Below are positions 53,824 through 62,349 of a stretch of DNA of 64,000 bases, one piece after another (position 1 is the first letter of the stretch; each line of letters starts with the position of its first letter). This DNA comes from Streptomyces sp. MST-110588 (GTDB lineage Bacteria > Actinomycetota > Actinomycetes > Streptomycetales > Streptomycetaceae), in NCBI RefSeq assembly GCF_022695595.1, contig NZ_CP074380.1:5834001-5898000 (forward strand), in the 5' to 3' direction. The position numbers were made by a program, and so were the translations under genes. The notes beneath the pieces were generated by a model. The model did no database searches, had not been told where the DNA came from, and saw only the letters and a list, made by a program, of their open reading frames with translations.

Positions 53824-54561
53824 TCATCGGGCGGAGGTGAGGAGTTCGGCGGGTACGTTGCCCTGGGCGACGTGGGCCGAGAGGGCGGTGAGTTTTTGCC
53901 GGCGGGAGCGGGCGTAGGTGCGTAGCCGGGTGAAGGCTTCGTCCACGTCGATGTCCAGCCGGGCCGAGAGCACGCCCTTGGCCTGCTCGATCACCACGCG
54001 GCTGACCAGGGCGGTCTTCAACTGGCTCAGGACCTTGTTCTTGTCGGCCAGCTCCTGCTGGTGGGACAGCGCGGCGCTGACGGCGTCGGCCAGGGCCTGA
54101 ACCAGGTGGAGGTCGCGGGTGTTGGCGTACGGCGGGCCGGCCATCAGCAGGTTGAGTGCGCCCAGGGACGGTCGCGGCAGGCGCAGGGTCACCGAGGCCA
54201 CCGCCATGATCCCGGCGCGGCGGGCGCGAGGTGCGAAGCGGGGCCACCGGGCCGTACCCGGCGGGCCGGTGAGCGAGGTCAGCGGCAGGGGCCGCTGGGT
54301 GCGGGCGGCGTCCAGGCAGGGGCCCTCGCCGAGGTCGATCTGGTCGTTCTCCAGTCTGCGGCACGCTTCCTCGGAGGCGGCGACGTGAATGACCCGGCCG
54401 TCGCAGTTCATGACGGTGACCCCGGCCCAGTGCACCGGCAGCAGGGCGACCACCTCCGTGGTCAGGTCGTGCAGCAACTCCAGCGGCTCTGAGTCCGTGG
54501 GGTGGTTGGCGAGGCGGAGGATCGTCCGGGCGATCCGTACTTCGCGGTCGGTCGTGGACAT
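53824..54561 (-). CDS. GAF-ANTAR transcription antitermination regulator
   Basis: 245 aa, ATG at 54561. A GAF domain (residues ~30-160: WAGVTVMNCDGRVIHVAASEE, then DLGEGPCLDAARTQRPL) is joined by a helix (LADAVSAALSHQQELADKNKVL) to a C-terminal ANTAR domain (ALVSRVVIEQAKGVLSARLDIDVDEAFTRLRTYAR). ANTAR proteins bind paired RNA hairpins to permit antitermination. GAF may sense a small ligand or redox state. The closing part is typical (LTALSAHVAQGNVPAELL). Target RNA not identified here. Confidence 0.9.
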   Translation of the reverse strand: MSTTDREVRIARTILRLANHPTDSEPLELLHDLTTEVVALLPVHWAGVTVMNCDGRVIHVAASEEACRRLENDQIDLGEGPCLDAARTQRPLPLTSLTGPPGTARWPRFAPRARRAGIMAVASVTLRLPRPSLGALNLLMAGPPYANTRDLHLVQALADAVSAALSHQQELADKNKVLSQLKTALVSRVVIEQAKGVLSARLDIDVDEAFTRLRTYARSRRQKLTALSAHVAQGNVPAELLTSAR

Positions 54562-54983
54562 GCTGAGCCTGCCGATCGGCCGGCTCGCGTCTCCTCGGCG
54601 ACGGCGCGGTCGGAGCTGCGCCGGGGTGGGAGGGGGTCGGCGTCATGTGTCATGTCGTGCACGCGCCGAGAGGGAATGTCCCTTCCAGCCTTGCCTGGCC
54701 TTCCCTGGTTTTTCTTGTCTGCCTTCATTCGGCTTGTCGCCGGCGACCCGGCCGTACGTCGGGATCTCGCGGTACGTCGGGTCGGATACCCGGCGCCCGG
54801 CTCGTCAAACGGGGACGGACAGGGCCCGCCAGCGGATTTCTCCCTAAGCGGCCGGAGCGGGGCCGAAAATCGGCGGGTCGGCATGATCGGGGCCCTCGGA
54901 TTTCATGGGACCGGCTTGTCGCTCGCCGTGCGGTAATGCCCTTTCGGCGGGCCGTGGAGTGTGAAGAATCGTATCGTCGCGGT
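54562..54983. other. intergenic region, no features
   Basis: 422 bp between the ANTAR gene and a small ORF, less GC-biased than the genes around. It must hold the ANTAR promoter. I find no convincing RNA, repeat or hairpin, and the open frames in it lack coding signs. Confidence 0.4.
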
Positions 54984-55181
54984 ATGCGAGACGAGAGATT
55001 CGAGGAGCGGTTGAGTGCGGAGGAGATGGAGTTGTTTTTTCAGTACCTCCATCGGTTCTGCCGACATGATCTGGATCTGTTCGCGCTGCTGGAAGCGGGG
55101 GATCCGCAGTACCCCGCCTATGTGACCTTCTCCAGGGACCCGATGACGGGGGTCGATCCGGACGCGTACCGGCGGCCTTGA
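54984..55181 (+). CDS. small acidic hypothetical protein
   Basis: 65 aa from the ATG at 54984; the same frame is open to an ATG at 54936. No clear ribosome site precedes either start. The protein is acidic and amphipathic (LSAEEMELFFQYLHRFCRHDLDLFALLE) and ends in a Pro/Asp turn-rich part (SRDPMTGVDPDAYRRP). The codon use fits a real gene (high GC3). No family recognised; it could be a small adaptor. Confidence 0.5.
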   Translation: MRDERFEERLSAEEMELFFQYLHRFCRHDLDLFALLEAGDPQYPAYVTFSRDPMTGVDPDAYRRP

Positions 55182-55304
55182 GGTGGTGGGGCGGGCCGAG
55201 CGCCACAGCGGTCGAGCGGCGGAAGCGGCGAGCTGCGGGAAGGGGGAGTGAGCGGCGAGGGTTGTTTAACTTTCAATCTGTGTGTATGGTCGGTCGAAGT
55301 AGTG

Positions 55305-55320
55305 ACTTGAAAGTTCAAGT
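55305..55320 (+). promoter_or_regulatory. palindrome upstream of doxX-like gene
   Basis: ACTTGAA-AG-TTCAAGT is a perfect 16-bp dyad, similar in form to MarR-family operators. It is ~95 bp before the DoxX start in an AT-rich patch (GTTTAACTTTCAA lies just upstream). CCGGTGGC units repeat at 55338-55380. Confidence 0.5.
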
Positions 55321-55414
55321 ACTTTGGTTCCGGGTAGTCCGGTGGCCCGGTGGCCCGGTGGCCCCGTAGTTCGGTAGTCCGGCTGTTTCGGCCGGTGGAT
55401 GGAAGGGCGCTCGT

Positions 55415-55951
55415 ATGACGTCTCCCCTTGGCACACTCGGCGCGCCCGCGCGGTCCGCCTCGTCCCCGTACGGCTATGGCGCGGGCCTGCTCCTGTTGCG
55501 GCTCGCGATCGGGCTGACCATGGCCGTGCACGGCGCGCAGAAGCTGTTCGGCTGGTTCGGCGGGGGCGGGCTGGAGGGGACCGGGCAGTTCTTCACGGCG
55601 AGCGGATACCCGTCCGGCAAGGCGATGGCGGTCGTGGCCGGGCTCAGCGAGACCCTGGGCGGGCTCGGGCTCGCGGTGGGTCTGCTCACCCCGCTCGCCG
55701 GGGCGGCGATCGTCGGAACGATGATCAACGCGCTCGCGGTGAAGTGGGGCGGCGGCTTCTTCTCCCCCAAAGGGGTGGAGTACGAGCTGCTGCTCACGGC
55801 GGTCGCGGCCTCGATCACGCTGGCCGGCCCCGGCCCGTACGCCCTGGACCGGTTCGTGCCGGGGCTGCGTACGCACAAGCTCACTTACGGGGTTGCGGCC
55901 CTGGTGCTCGCCATACTGGCGGCCGGTGTGATTCTGCTGATCCGGAAATGA
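55415..55951 (+). CDS. DoxX family membrane protein
   Basis: 178 aa from the ATG at 55415. Four membrane segments in the DoxX pattern: GLLLLRLAIGLTMAVHGAQKLFGWFGGGG with the conserved His-Gly-x-x-K, FTASGYPSGKAMAVVAGLSETLGGLGLAVGLL, and later helices to the LLIRK end. DoxX proteins link to quinone/thiol stress and, in some bacteria, to thiosulfate oxidation. The downstream VOC gene starts 53 bp later in the same direction, so an operon is likely, probably under the palindrome at 55305. Confidence 0.88.
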   Translation: MTSPLGTLGAPARSASSPYGYGAGLLLLRLAIGLTMAVHGAQKLFGWFGGGGLEGTGQFFTASGYPSGKAMAVVAGLSETLGGLGLAVGLLTPLAGAAIVGTMINALAVKWGGGFFSPKGVEYELLLTAVAASITLAGPGPYALDRFVPGLRTHKLTYGVAALVLAILAAGVILLIRK

Positions 55952-56003
55952 CGGGGCAGGGGAAGAGTGAGCGGCAGGAAATGAGGAGTTGGGGAGTGGT
56001 GTG

Positions 56004-56504
56004 GTGAGCGTGCGTCGGCTGAATCACGCGGTGCTTTATGTACGTGACGTGGCCCGGTCCGTGGCGTTCTATACGGAGGTCTTCGGGTTTTCCGTGGACA
56101 AGGAAATCCCCGGGCGGGCTGCGTTTCTCCGTGCCGAGGGATCGCAGAACGACCACGATCTCGGACTGTTCGCCGTGGGGATGGACGCGCCGGCTCCGGA
56201 AAAGGGGCGGGTGGGGCTCTACCACCTGGCGTGGGAGGTCGGCACGCTGGGGGAGCTGGCCGAGGCCGCCGCCGATCTCGCCGGACGCGGTTCCCTGGTC
56301 GGTGCCAGCGACCACATCGTGTCCAAGTCGCTGTACGCCAAGGACCCGGACGGCAACGAGTTCGAGGTCATGTGGCGTGTGCCGCGCGAGGACTGGCCGG
56401 GCGCCGGGGAACGGGAGCTGGTGCGTCCACTGGACCTGAACGAGGAACTCAAGCGGTGGGGGCCGGACAGGGTGACGGGGGCCGCCGCGGGGTCGGCCAC
56501 CTGA
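56004..56504 (+). CDS. VOC family (glyoxalase/dioxygenase-like) protein
   Basis: 166 aa from a GTG at 56004 with GGGGAG at 55991-55996. One vicinal-oxygen-chelate unit: LNHAVLYVRDVARSVAFYTEVFGF, with a metal-ligand His, then GLYHLAWEVGTLGELAEAA (second His), and YAKDPDGNEFEVMWRV with the Glu ligand. Members cleave catechols or isomerise thiol adducts. Pairing with DoxX and the MarR-like palindrome suggests quinone or electrophile detoxification. The remaining C-terminus (LVRPLDLNEELKRWG) is a common dimer helix. Confidence 0.88.
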   Translation: MSVRRLNHAVLYVRDVARSVAFYTEVFGFSVDKEIPGRAAFLRAEGSQNDHDLGLFAVGMDAPAPEKGRVGLYHLAWEVGTLGELAEAAADLAGRGSLVGASDHIVSKSLYAKDPDGNEFEVMWRVPREDWPGAGERELVRPLDLNEELKRWGPDRVTGAAAGSAT

Positions 56505-56568
56505 CGGGGGCGCGCGGCGGCCCACCCGGCGGGAGTGCCGGAGGGGCCGCCGCGGCCGAGCGGTGCGC

Positions 56569-57753
56569 TCAGGTCTCCTGCGGGGCCTGTGCCGTACGGG
56601 ACGCCCAGCGCTTTTCGACGCCGGCCAGGCGCCAGTACGCGAGGGCCGCGGCCCAGACCACCACGAACAGGCCCACGATGACGAAGCCGACGTTGTCCAG
56701 GTTCAGGGACGATATCCAGCCCGTGAGGCCGTCGCTGAGCCCGAGTTTCTCGTGCAGGACGGACACCAGCTCGATGGTGCCGATGAAGAACGCGACGGCG
56801 ATCGACAGCCCGGTGATGGTGAGGTTGTAGTAGACCTTGCGTACCGGGTTCGAGAAGGCCCATTGGTACGCGAAATTCATGAACGTACCGTCCAGGGTGT
56901 CGAACAGGCTCATGCCGGCGGCGAAAAGGAGCGGCAGGCAGAGAATCGCGTACCAGGGGAGGCCGGCGGCGGCACCGCTGCCCGCCATCACCATCAGCGT
57001 CACCTCGGTTGCGGTGTCGAAGCCGAGCCCGAAGAGAAAACCGAGCGGAAACATCTGGCCGGGCCGGGTGATGGAACGCGTGAAACGGCCCAGAACGCGG
57101 TTCATGAAGCCACGGGAATCGAGGTGCTCCTCCAGTTCCCGCTCGTTGTAGCGGCCCTCGCGCATGGCCCGGAAGACTCGCCAGATGCCCGCCAGCGCCA
57201 CGAGGTTGAGGGCGGCGATGAGGTAGAGGAAGGTACCGGAGACGGTGGTGCCGACGGTGCCGAGGATTTGGTGCGTACGGGACTCGTCGTCCATCAGGAC
57301 ACCGGCGAGCTGCGCGCCGCCCGCCACCAGTGCCGCCATTGCGACCACGACGCTGGAATGCCCCAGCGCGAACCAGAAGCCGACCGAAACGGGCCGCTTT
57401 CCGTCAGCCATCAGTTTGCGGGTGGTGTTGTCGATGGCGGCGATGTGGTCGGCGTCGAAGGCGTGCCGCATGCCGAGGGTGTACGCGGTGATGCCCAGTC
57501 CCACCCCGAACACCTTGTTTCCCACCGTGTAATGGTGGGGGGCGACCAGCAGGAACAGCACGCCGAAGGCGACGACGTGCAGACCGGCTATCACGGCTAT
57601 CAGGCCCGCGGTCCGTACGGTGTCCTGACGCCGCCAGCGGAATGCGGGGAGTTCGGGCGCGGCGGAGGAAGAAGAGGAGGAGGGGGAAGGGGTAGGAGAA
57701 GGGGAAGGGGCAGGGGAAGCCGGGGGAATGGGGGGAGTTGGGGACGGGGACAT
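56569..57753 (-). CDS. NiCoT nickel/cobalt transporter
   Basis: 394 aa from the ATG at 57753; an in-frame start at 57786 would sit right against the riboswitch. The first ~40 residues are Pro/Ser runs. Eight membrane segments follow with the NiCoT signature GMRHAFDADHIAAIDNTTRKL (metal site in TM2, near 95), LGHSSVVVAMA, and LGFLFGLGFDTATEVTLM. It imports Co or Ni. The cobalamin riboswitch directly upstream on the same strand argues for cobalt to feed B12 synthesis. Confidence 0.92.
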   Translation of the reverse strand: MSPSPTPPIPPASPAPSPSPTPSPSSSSSSAAPELPAFRWRRQDTVRTAGLIAVIAGLHVVAFGVLFLLVAPHHYTVGNKVFGVGLGITAYTLGMRHAFDADHIAAIDNTTRKLMADGKRPVSVGFWFALGHSSVVVAMAALVAGGAQLAGVLMDDESRTHQILGTVGTTVSGTFLYLIAALNLVALAGIWRVFRAMREGRYNERELEEHLDSRGFMNRVLGRFTRSITRPGQMFPLGFLFGLGFDTATEVTLMVMAGSGAAAGLPWYAILCLPLLFAAGMSLFDTLDGTFMNFAYQWAFSNPVRKVYYNLTITGLSIAVAFFIGTIELVSVLHEKLGLSDGLTGWISSLNLDNVGFVIVGLFVVVWAAALAYWRLAGVEKRWASRTAQAPQET

Positions 57754-57796
57754 CCGGTGGTCACGCTCCAGCACCTCGTGGATCAATTCGTGAGAT

Positions 57797-58000
57797 GCCG
57801 TGGCCGGTCTCCTGGCTTACGGGTGTCCGCGCCCGGCCCGGCCTTCCCGGCCGCGGGCTGCGGTCAGTGGCCCCGTACGCGCGCACGATGCGCATGACAC
57901 CTCGTGACACGTACGGAAGGGTCGGGAACTGCCCGATCACAGTGGCGAGGGCCGCTCCGGACTGGGACCTCTAGGTCCGTCACCGGTCTTCCCGAACACC
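57797..58000 (-). promoter_or_regulatory. cobalamin (B12) riboswitch
   Basis: On the minus strand, read from 58000 down, the RNA has GGGAAGACCGGTGACGG, then CGCCACTGTGATCGGG, then GGCCACTGACCGC and GGCCGGGAAGGCC, and finally the B12 box AAGCCAGGAGACCGGCC (57802-57818). These are the conserved core pieces in order. It ends ~44 nt before the NiCoT start. Adenosylcobalamin should shut off cobalt uptake. Confidence 0.92.
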
Positions 58001-58157
58001 ACGGCCCGGACACTCTAACGTCCGGCCAGGTCATCCGGTCACCGAGCCGCTGTGAGCCACTTCGGGACGGGTGGGAACCGGGCGGCGGGTTCGTTCGACT
58101 ACCTGGTCCGGGTTCGCAGCGGTGAGCCCGTGATCGGTCGAATTCCAGGGAGTACGG

Positions 58158-59309
58158 ATGCGCCTTCGCGCGAAGTGCGGCGTCGCGGTGACGATGACGG
58201 TTGCGGTCGTGGCGACACTGGCCGCCGGCTGCGGCGGCGGAAGCAGCGGCGGCAGCGGTGACAGCGGAAGCGGAAGCGGAAGCGGTGATGGCGGTACGGC
58301 CGGCTTCCCGGTGTCGGTGACCGATTGCGAGGGCCGTAGAACGACGTTCTCCCGACCGCCGGCGAAAATCGTGACCAGCAATGCCTCTGCCTTGGACATG
58401 CTGCTCCGGCTCGGTGCCGGGGACCGGATCGTCGGCACCGGATTCCCGCCCGGGAAAGGCACGTTGCCCGGTGAACTGGACGCACGGGCGCAGAAGGTTC
58501 CGGTCCTGGGCAAGGCGGTGATCCCGAAAGAGAAGCTGCTCGGTTCGGGGGCCGATCTCTACGTCGACACCTTTGCGTCGATGGGCAACATGGGCGCGGC
58601 GGGGGACCTGCCGTCCGAGGCGGAATTCTCGGCGGCCGGCATCAAGCACGTCTTCCTCGCCTCGACCGCCTGTGCACCGAAGAAGAACGCACCGCAGCGG
58701 GATCTGTCCGGGGTCGAGGGCGACATCCGGCGGCTCGGCGCGATCACCGGGACGTCGCGGCGCGCGCTGGAACTCGTACGGGGAATGGAGAAGAAGGTGG
58801 CGGCGGTGCGGAAGGCCGTGGCCGGTGTTCCGGAGGCGAGGCGGCCCACGTACTTCTTCTTCGATTTCGACGCGGGGACGAAACAGCCCATCGCGGTGTG
58901 CAACCGGCAGGTTGCCAACGCGGTGATGACGCAGGCCGGCGCCCGCAATGTCTTCGCCGACTGCGCGGGCGACTTCAAGCCGGTTTCCTGGGAGGACATC
59001 GTCAAGAAGGACCCGGACTGGATCCAGCTCGGTGTCCGTCGCCGTGGCGACCCGGCGGCCGACCGGAAAGCCTTCGCGCAGGCCGAGGAATTCCTCAGGG
59101 AATTCCCGGGGACGGCGGGGCTGCGCGCGGTGAAGGAAGGGAGATTCCTGCGGATCGGGTCGGAGGAGACCACCATCGCGGGCGTCGGGAACGCGGACAC
59201 GGTGGAGAAGATCGCGCGGACGCTGTATCCGGGACAGATGGGTCAGGTGGGGGAGAAGGGACAGACAGGGGAGAAGGGGCCGTCGGGGGAGAAGGGGCAG
59301 GCCGGGTGA
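58158..59309 (+). CDS. ABC importer substrate-binding lipoprotein (cobalamin/iron-chelate type)
   Basis: 383 aa, ATG at 58158. Lipobox L-A-A-G-C near 24, then a Gly/Ser-rich linker. Two helical-backbone lobes of the FecB/BtuF class: KIVTSNASALDMLLRLGAGDRIVGTGFP, and KVPVLGKAVIPKEKLLGSGADLYV. Cys-containing STACAP and CNRQVANAVMTQAGARNVFADCAG follow. The C-terminus has four G-E-K-G-x units of low complexity. Substrate may be cobalamin, cobinamide or a ferric chelate; the neighbouring NiCoT with its B12 riboswitch favours a corrinoid. GTGA overlap with the permease. Confidence 0.87.
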   Translation: MRLRAKCGVAVTMTVAVVATLAAGCGGGSSGGSGDSGSGSGSGDGGTAGFPVSVTDCEGRRTTFSRPPAKIVTSNASALDMLLRLGAGDRIVGTGFPPGKGTLPGELDARAQKVPVLGKAVIPKEKLLGSGADLYVDTFASMGNMGAAGDLPSEAEFSAAGIKHVFLASTACAPKKNAPQRDLSGVEGDIRRLGAITGTSRRALELVRGMEKKVAAVRKAVAGVPEARRPTYFFFDFDAGTKQPIAVCNRQVANAVMTQAGARNVFADCAGDFKPVSWEDIVKKDPDWIQLGVRRRGDPAADRKAFAQAEEFLREFPGTAGLRAVKEGRFLRIGSEETTIAGVGNADTVEKIARTLYPGQMGQVGEKGQTGEKGPSGEKGQAG

Positions 59310-60499
59310 GGCTCCGTACGGGGCGTATGCCTCAAGACGCGCGTACGCGGCGTACGGTGCGCATATCGCGCACAGGGCCTACGGGGCGTACGGGACGTAC
59401 AGGGCGTGGTGTCAGGGCCGGATGGCTCGCCGCCGGGCTGGGCATCGCGCTGCTGGTCGCGCTGACCGCCGCCGTCTCCTTCGGCTCCACCGACATCGCG
59501 CCCGGTCAGGTGTGGTCGGTGGTCTTCCGCAGGCTGTCCGGCGAGGCACCGCGGCCCGGCACGGACGACCTGATCGTCTGGCAGTTGAGGGTGCCCAGGG
59601 CGCTGCTGGCGGCGTTCGTCGGGGCAGGGCTCGGACTGATCGGTACGGCGGCCCAGGCGCTGGTGCGCAATCCGCTCGCGGACCCGTACCTGCTGGGCAT
59701 TTCCAACGGCGCGTCGCTCGGCGCGGTGGCCGCGATCGTCCTGGGAACGGGACTGGGGACGGGACTGGGAGCCGGGGCGGGCGCGGACGCGGGCGCGGGA
59801 TCAGGATCGGGCGCGGGCGCCGGGGGTGTGACTTCGGGGCTGAGCCTGTCCCTGGCGGCCTTCGCCGGTGCATTGGCCGCCTTCGCGCTCGTCTGGCTGC
59901 TCGCCCGTAGGGGTGGTGGTTTCTCGCCGCTGCGGCTGGTGCTGGCAGGCGTGGGCATCGGACAGTTCCTGTCCGGTTTCACCAGCTACCTGGTGTTGCA
60001 GGCGGGGGACGAGCAGCAGACGCGCGGCGTCCTGTTCTGGCTCATGGGCAGCCTCAGCGGCGCGACCTGGAGCGCGCTGGCCCTGCCGGTCGTCGCGGTC
60101 CTGGCGGGCCTGCTGTTCCTCCAGTCGCGGGCCCGCGCGCTGAACGCCATGACCATGGGCGACGAGACGGCGGCGAGCGTGGGCGTCGACGTCGTACGGC
60201 TGCGCAGGCTGCTGTTCGTGGTGACGAGTCTGCTCACCGGCGTCCTGGTGTCGGTGTCCGGGGCGATCGCCTTCGTCGGGCTGATGGTGCCGCACCTGTG
60301 CCGCCTGGTCGTCGGGGGCGATCATCGCAGGATGCTGCCGCTGGCGGCGCTGACCGGCGCGCTGCTGCTGGTCGTGGTGGACATCGTGTGCCGTACGGCG
60401 ATGAGTGACCAGGAACTGCCGGTGGGGGTGGTGACCGCGCTGATCGGCGCGCCGGTGCTGCTGCTGGTCCTCGACCGGCGTCTGGACAGCGGCAGATGA
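59306..60499 (+). CDS. FecCD/BtuC-type ABC permease
   Basis: 397 aa from a GTG at 59306 overlapping the upstream stop; an ATG at 59327 is possible. About nine or ten membrane helices: AFVGAGLGLIGTAAQALVRNPLADPYLLGISNGASLGAV is the class hallmark in TM2-3, and the ATPase contact (GAIAFVGLMVPHLCRLVVGGDHRRMLPLAALTG) lies near 310. An inserted Ala/Gly run (residues ~155-172) is unusual and from a GC-rich simple repeat at 59750-59830. The first ~35 residues are Arg/Thr-rich and cytosolic. Overlaps the ATPase start by ATGA. Confidence 0.9.
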   Translation: MRLRTGRMPQDARTRRTVRISRTGPTGRTGRTGRGVRAGWLAAGLGIALLVALTAAVSFGSTDIAPGQVWSVVFRRLSGEAPRPGTDDLIVWQLRVPRALLAAFVGAGLGLIGTAAQALVRNPLADPYLLGISNGASLGAVAAIVLGTGLGTGLGAGAGADAGAGSGSGAGAGGVTSGLSLSLAAFAGALAAFALVWLLARRGGGFSPLRLVLAGVGIGQFLSGFTSYLVLQAGDEQQTRGVLFWLMGSLSGATWSALALPVVAVLAGLLFLQSRARALNAMTMGDETAASVGVDVVRLRRLLFVVTSLLTGVLVSVSGAIAFVGLMVPHLCRLVVGGDHRRMLPLAALTGALLLVVVDIVCRTAMSDQELPVGVVTALIGAPVLLLVLDRRLDSGR

Positions 60500-61437
60500 G
60501 CGGGGAGCGGGGAAGGGAGAGGAAGGAGCGGAGAAGGGTGAGCGGGGAGCGAAGAAGGGGGAGCGGGAGCGGGGAGCGCCAGGTGAACAGCGGTGAGGAG
60601 AACGGCGGCAGTGGTGGGGACGGCGGGTGCGCAGTGACGGGGATGCGTATCGACATCGACGATCTCCGGGTGTCGTACTCCGGACGGTGCGTGGTGGCCG
60701 GCGTACGGATGATGGCCGCACCCGGCGAGATCGCGGGCGTGGTCGGTCCCAACGGGAGTGGCAAGTCCACGGTCCTGCGTACGGTGTACCGGCACCTGGC
60801 CCCCGACGCCGGACGGGTGCTGCTGGCCGGTGAGGACGTACGGGCGATGCCCTCGGCGCGGGCCGCCCGGCACATCGCGGCCCTCCCGCAGGAGCGCGGC
60901 GGCGACTTCGAACTCACCGTCCATGAGGTCGTGGCGATGGGGCGCACCCCGTACAAGAGGGCCTTCGCGGGCGAGGACGAAACGGACCGTGACGTGGTGT
61001 CCCGGGCGTTGGCCGATGTGGGACTGGCGGGCCAGGGCGGGCGCCGGTTCTCCGCGCTCTCGGGCGGGGAACGGCAGCGGGCGCTGCTCGGCCGGGCCTT
61101 CGCACAGCAGCCGGACGTGCTGGTACTGGACGAGCCGACCAACCACCTGGACGTACGGCACCAGGTGGAGCTGCTGGCCCTGCTGCGCGCGCAGGGCCGT
61201 ACGACGCTGGTCTCGCTGCACGATCTGAACGCGGCGGCGTCCGTCTGCGACCGGCTGCACGTGATGCACGAAGGAGCGGTGGTGGCGTCCGGGGCACCGC
61301 GCGAGGTGCTCACGCCCGAGCTGCTGGCGGAGGTCTTCGGCGTACGGGCCGCGGTGGTCGACCATCCGCTGACGGGCGACCCGCTGATCGCGTTCGACCA
61401 CCGACGGCCGGCGGATGCGGACGGGTGCCGGCTTTAG
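60496..61437 (+). CDS. ABC importer ATPase (FecE/BtuD type)
   Basis: 313 aa from the ATG at 60496 in the ATGA overlap, or ~264 aa from the ATG at 60643 (MRIDIDDLRVSYSG), where homology begins. The first 45 residues are Arg/Glu/Gly-rich from purine-rich DNA and are atypical. Walker A GVVGPNGSGKSTVLRT, Q-loop LPQERGG, signature RFSALSGGERQRALLG, Walker B DVLVLDEPTNHLDVRHQ, H-loop SLHDLNAA. It powers the permease at 59306-60499. Confidence 0.92.
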   Translation: MSGERGRERKERRRVSGERRRGSGSGERQVNSGEENGGSGGDGGCAVTGMRIDIDDLRVSYSGRCVVAGVRMMAAPGEIAGVVGPNGSGKSTVLRTVYRHLAPDAGRVLLAGEDVRAMPSARAARHIAALPQERGGDFELTVHEVVAMGRTPYKRAFAGEDETDRDVVSRALADVGLAGQGGRRFSALSGGERQRALLGRAFAQQPDVLVLDEPTNHLDVRHQVELLALLRAQGRTTLVSLHDLNAAASVCDRLHVMHEGAVVASGAPREVLTPELLAEVFGVRAAVVDHPLTGDPLIAFDHRRPADADGCRL

Positions 61438-61520
61438 CGTCTCCCGGCTTTAGCGTCTCCCGGCTTCACGGCGTGGTCGGCTCTTGAGTGGATCAAGTGG
61501 CCGGCTCTTGAGTGGATCAA
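61430..61520 (+). repeat. direct repeats after ABC operon
   Basis: CCGGCTTTAGCGTCTC occurs twice just after the ATPase stop. CGGCTCTTGAGTGGATCAA occurs at 61478-61496 and 61502-61520, a 24-bp period. No gene is supported in 61438-61719; short frames there lack coding signs. Confidence 0.65.
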
Positions 61521-61719
61521 CTCGTGACGCGGCGAGGAGCTGCATGGAGTGAAGGCACTTCAACCACTCAGGGAGAATGAGGGCATGGACTGAATGGGGA
61601 CGAGGCTGTGCTGCGTCCGGTGGCCGATGGCGATGCTGAGGTTCTCGAAAGGGGCGTAGGAGAACCGGAAGTCGCGGTGATGCGAGACGATCCAGCAGCA
61701 AGAGAGCGCCGGTGTCCGG

Positions 61720-62087
61720 TCAGTGTGAGGGGCGGCAGCGGCGTACATAGTAGGCATAGGTCAGTGCCAGTACCAGAGGGCCCCACAACATGCCCGGGGT
61801 GATACAGACCTTCGCCAGGATCTCCCACCAGATGTTGGAGAAGCCGACTCCGTCGAAGCCGGGGACGTGGAGCCAGTGCAGCAGCGTGGGCGCCCAGAAG
61901 GCCGTCGCGCCCAGGCCGCCGAGCGCGGCGGGGACGATAGCCGCGAAGGGCGGAATGCGCTTCCCCCGATGACCGGCAGCCAGCGGGGCGCCGCCTCGCC
62001 CCAGCCTCGCACCAGGCCGAAGGAGAGCAGCGCCAATGCCTCTGAGACGACGCTGAGCCCGAACACGTAGGGGATGGCCCACCACAC
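61720..62087 (-). pseudogene. decayed membrane protein, truncated and frameshifted
   Basis: A first piece reads VWWAIPYVFGLSVVSEALALL to RWLPVIGG, and a second in another frame continues KRIPPFAAIVPAALGGLGATAF to YAYYVRRCRPSH. The switch lies at five C on the plus strand (61963-61967), where one more base rejoins them. The joined piece has three or four membrane segments and the G-W-G-E-x3-P-R-W-L-P pattern I associate with uncharacterised Streptomyces membrane proteins. No start with coding context exists: an in-frame stop lies 18 bp before the GTG at 62087, so the N-terminus is missing. Confidence in decay is moderate. Confidence 0.6.
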
Positions 62088-62349
62088 CCACTCGGCCCGT
62101 CAGTCTTAACGATCTCCGGTGAATGGCTGACCGCCCCGCCCCGCACCGGCCGGATGCACGACCAGGCTGCGGTCCGCACCGAGGGCATCGCCGGGCGACT
62201 GCGGTTGCCGCGGTTGCATCCGGACGTGGAGGCAGGGTGTGGCGCTTCGGTGGTTTGTCGCTTTGTGGCTGTCGTCATGCCGGCAGACGCGGAGTAGTTT
62301 CCGCAGTGGGCCTGGGGCCGAAAGGGCGGCCCGGCCCACGGGAGAGATC

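Noticed and set aside
58898..59305. Extension of the permease frame upstream into the binding-protein gene
   Set aside because: This stretch is the out-of-frame reading of the binding-protein gene. The GTG at 59306 with its GTGA overlap is the natural start.
61560..61757. Small minus-strand ORF (65 aa) after the ABC operon
   Set aside because: No ribosome site, no family resemblance and poor coding bias; it overlaps the end of the decayed membrane gene in another frame.
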